NCBI GenBank assembly: GCA_050945135.1
Contig: JBMNSJ010000014.1
Coordinates: 1-45,265 of the forward strand
Direction: 5' to 3'
Length of the DNA stretch: 45,265 nucleotides
Source: WRIS01 sp050945135
Lineage (GTDB): Bacteria > Actinomycetota > Coriobacteriia > Coriobacteriales > Eggerthellaceae
Shown: positions 43,361-45,265 of the stretch, piece after piece
How the letters are laid out: every line of letters starts with the position of its first letter
How positions within the stretch are numbered: position 1 is the stretch's first letter
Translations under genes and position numbers: made by a program
Notes under the pieces: model-generated
Told to the model about the DNA's origin: nothing
The model's input: the letters and a program-made list of their open reading frames with translations, nothing else
Database searches by the model: none

Positions 43361-43498
43361 AGCAGGAGTCGATTCCTGCTTGGAATTTAGGCAGTTAGAC
43401 AACTGCCAATCAAAATGGCCCGTTTTCGCAGCACAGTTTCAACACTAATTCACGGAACAAGAAGCGTGGCTCCCAGCACCGAATAGCTTATTTGTTCC
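43361..43498 (+). promoter_or_regulatory. Hairpin-rich leader of the radical SAM gene
   Basis: Three stems lie in the 300-bp gap before the gene: AGCAGGA/TCCTGCT (43361-43380), GGCAGTT/AACTGCC (43390-43407) and GGAACAA/TTGTTCC (43454-43460 with 43492-43498). None has a T tail. The first hairpin superficially resembles a tRNA T arm, but no tRNA fits. No known riboswitch consensus was recognised. Confidence 0.45.
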
Positions 43499-43530
43499 AT
43501 CGGGCCCATTGATGTAGAGGTGACGTGGTT

Positions 43531-44622
43531 ATGGCTTGGAAAAAAGAGCTGCAAGACAGCATGCGAACAATAGATGACCTCGAAAAGGTCGTCTCTTTCT
43601 CGGCGTCTGAGCGGAGTCAAATCGCTCAGATTCTCGAGCGCTCTCCCATGCTTGTTACTCCTCACTATTTATCGCTTATCGATTTTTCTGATGAGCATGA
43701 TCCTATTCGTAAAATGGCTTTACCCTGTCTTGAAGAGTCAGATTTGTCGGGAAGCCTCGACACTTCAGGCGAATACGACAACACAGTTATACGAGGCTTG
43801 CAGCATAAGTATCACGAGACTGTTTTGTTGCTCACCACTAGTCTCTGTGCGACTTATTGCAGGCACTGCTTTCGAAAACGATTTGTCGGCTTGCACGATG
43901 ATGACAGCTTGCAAGATTTGGAAGCTGCACGCGCCTACATTTCTGAGCATACCGAAGTTAAAAATGTATTAATCAGCGGGGGAGATGCTCTGCTGAATAC
44001 TAACGAGCATCTGCGCGATATTCTCGAAATGTTGGTTGATATCGAACACCTCGACTACATAAGGGTGGCCAGCAGAACGCCCGTTACCTTGCCTTCGCGC
44101 ATTAACGACGACCCAGCACTTCTCGATATGCTCGAGCATTACAGCAAAAAGAAGCAAATAATTTTTGTCACGCAGTTTGATCATGCCTCAGAGGTTGTTT
44201 CCGAGTCAAAAGATGCAGTGCAGGCTATCCGAGAGCGAAGCATTCCTGTACGAAACCAAACTGTCCTTTTACGGGGGGTTAATGATTCTCCCGAAGCCTT
44301 GAGCAAGTTAATGAGCAAGCTTCTTTCAATTGGCGTAGAACCGTATTACGTGTTCCAGTGCCGTCCAGTTTCTGGTGTGAAATCACTTTTCCAGGTTCCT
44401 CTGAAAGAGGGCTATGAAATCGTTGAAGCAGCTAAAGGTATGCAGAGCGGTTTAGGAAAGTCGTTTCGCTACTGTCTTTCGCATGTGCGAGGCAAGCTTG
44501 AGATATTGGGCACTTTGGACAATGGCGAAATGCTCTTTAAATACCATGAGGCAAAAGACAGAAGCAACTTAGGGAAACTATTCACTCAAGATATTTCCGA
44601 TACGCAGGCTTGGCTCGACTAA
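43531..44622 (+). CDS. KamA-family radical SAM protein (lysine 2,3-aminomutase-like)
   Basis: The 363-residue protein (or 365 from GTG 43525) has the radical SAM motif CATYCRHC in the KamA arrangement CX3CX2C, the downstream VLISGGDALL, RVASRTPVTLPSRI, VTQFDH and VLLRGVNDS blocks, and YYVFQCRPVSG. Classical lysine 2,3-aminomutases have a PLP-binding Lys in a Gly-rich GGGGK segment near the C-terminus; here the equivalent region reads GLGKSFRYCLSHVRGKLEI and lacks it. It may therefore not be a PLP aminomutase. ATG 43531 has AGAGG ten bases upstream. No EF-P gene is nearby to support EpmB. Confidence 0.85.
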   Translation: MAWKKELQDSMRTIDDLEKVVSFSASERSQIAQILERSPMLVTPHYLSLIDFSDEHDPIRKMALPCLEESDLSGSLDTSGEYDNTVIRGLQHKYHETVLLLTTSLCATYCRHCFRKRFVGLHDDDSLQDLEAARAYISEHTEVKNVLISGGDALLNTNEHLRDILEMLVDIEHLDYIRVASRTPVTLPSRINDDPALLDMLEHYSKKKQIIFVTQFDHASEVVSESKDAVQAIRERSIPVRNQTVLLRGVNDSPEALSKLMSKLLSIGVEPYYVFQCRPVSGVKSLFQVPLKEGYEIVEAAKGMQSGLGKSFRYCLSHVRGKLEILGTLDNGEMLFKYHEAKDRSNLGKLFTQDISDTQAWLD

Positions 44623-44639
44623 CGAGTTTGTAGGCCTGC

Positions 44640-45098
44640 CTAAGATTGATCGTTTTCGCTATCGACAAGTTTTCGCATAATACGAATAAGCTCTTGCGCG
44701 TCTTCTTTCCCGAGACGATTAATTAACTGCGAAGATTTCTGGTGGGCTTCCGATAGTAGGTCTTGTACGTGGGTCGTTCCTTCATCGGTAAGAGTGATGA
44801 GAGATTTCCGTCGGTTTTCTGGTTGGATAGTGCGTTCGATGAAGTGCTTGTCCTCGAGCTGGTGCAAAATATTTGCCATACGCCCGGTAGTAACACCAAG
44901 CTTTGCGCTGAGTTCACCAGCGGATAAGCCCTCTGGATCAGCAAAGAGAGTTAATAGAGCTTTTCCCTCGCCGTTATTGAGGTGAGAGAAGCGCTCTTTG
45001 CGGTTGGAAAGAATCTTGATAAGTTCGTGCCAGAGAAAAACGAACTCGTCTATTTCTAAGTCAAGACTCTCCGCATCATATGTATGAGAAGTGTTCAT
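44640..45098 (-). CDS. MarR-family transcriptional regulator
   Basis: The 152-residue winged-helix regulator has GKALLTLFADPEGLSAGELSAKLGVTTGRMANILHQLEDKHF (in parts), the wing IQPENRRKSLITLTDEG and a C-terminal dimerisation helix. The frame opens at 45170, but ATG 45098 has AGAAGG six bases upstream and fits the family. It is convergent with the radical SAM gene (17 bp between). A palindromic operator overlaps its ribosome site, so autorepression is likely. Its other targets may lie beyond the window. Confidence 0.9.
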   Translation of the reverse strand: MNTSHTYDAESLDLEIDEFVFLWHELIKILSNRKERFSHLNNGEGKALLTLFADPEGLSAGELSAKLGVTTGRMANILHQLEDKHFIERTIQPENRRKSLITLTDEGTTHVQDLLSEAHQKSSQLINRLGKEDAQELIRIMRKLVDSENDQS

Positions 45099-45105
45099 AA
45101 ATAAC

Positions 45106-45131
45106 CTTCTAGTAAAAGCTTTTAATAGAAG
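45106..45131. promoter_or_regulatory. Palindromic operator of the MarR gene
   Basis: A 26-bp palindrome, left half CTTCTAGTAAAAG and right half CTTTTAATAGAAG, pairs at 12 of 13 positions around AAGCTT. It overlaps the AGAAGG ribosome site of the MarR gene, as expected for an autoregulatory MarR operator. Confidence 0.6.
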
Positions 45132-45221
45132 ATAGCACATCGCAGGTGGCAGGTGCAAGCATAAAAGCAAAGAGCTTATCGCCCCTATTGAGCGAGAAAA
45201 ATTAGGGCATGAACAGGATAA

Positions 45222-45250
45222 AGGCCGCCTCTCCTTACGGGAAGCGGCCT
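45222..45250 (-). terminator. Terminator for a minus-strand gene to the right
   Basis: AGGCCGC (45222-45228) pairs with GCGGCCT (45244-45250); on the minus strand it is followed by TTTATCC. It probably ends a gene that lies beyond the window edge. Confidence 0.6.
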
Positions 45251-45265
45251 AAGATTGCCACGGAA

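Noticed and set aside
43361..43380. T-arm-like hairpin suggesting a tRNA
   Set aside because: The loop has six bases, the TTCRA consensus is off, and no D arm, anticodon arm or acceptor stem fits around it.

Overview
The window looks like a chromosomal segment of a low-to-moderate GC anaerobic actinobacterium of the class Coriobacteriia, probably family Eggerthellaceae; a Cryptobacterium-like organism would fit the base composition, but this is inference from gene content and not from a marker gene. The clues are a Tat-exported lipoprotein flavoenzyme of the fumarate-reductase superfamily beside a LuxR regulator with a polytopic membrane domain, a complete-looking menaquinone cluster, the actinobacterial/Gram-positive PurS-PurQ-PurL arrangement, and an LPxTG-like surface protein. 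No rRNA, tRNA, CRISPR array, integrase or insertion sequence was recognised.

Layout. 1-850: the C-terminal end of a wall-anchored surface protein, apparently decayed. 968-4744: a Tat-exported protein of unknown function, divergent from an OmpR-type two-component system. 4830-10537: a purine operon, purC - small membrane protein - purS - purQ - purL, followed by exonuclease III. 10538-10985: a gap holding a terminator and a structured element (A). 10986-12388: folE, a lone ACT-domain protein and, facing them, mscL with a zinc-ribbon tail. 12540-19947: menF-menD-menH-menB and a fused menE-menC gene, the route from chorismate to dihydroxynaphthoyl-CoA. 20003-22732: an EAL protein with a dead GGDEF domain beside an intact GGDEF protein, a cyclic-di-GMP pair. 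22778-30507: a divergent unit with AraC regulator, ECF-type transporter (S, T, fused A-A) on one strand and a heterodimeric ABC exporter-fold pair on the other; this resembles siderophore/metal uptake islands of the equibactin or yersiniabactin YbtPQ type without the synthesis genes. 30508-30907: a second copy (B) of the structured element. 30908-35840: YaiI, YbaN (DUF454), YgbA and a CydDC-like ABC pair, all on the minus strand. 35841-36399: a gap with a third, unrelated inverted-repeat structure. 36400-39561: a large MacB/FtsX-type ABC protein. 39828-43187: LuxR-type membrane regulator and flavoprotein. 43531-45098: a KamA-like radical SAM protein behind a hairpin-rich leader, and a convergent MarR regulator with a palindromic operator.

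How the genes work together. Menaquinone made by the men cluster could serve reductases such as the exported flavoprotein, whose fumarate-specific residues are however missing. The purine and folate genes are housekeeping. Transport and its regulation dominate the right half.

The most unusual signal is the pair of intergenic elements A (10655-10803) and B (30558-30700). Their paired arms differ by compensatory changes while several single-stranded blocks are identical, as expected for a conserved structured RNA or a mobile palindromic repeat family.
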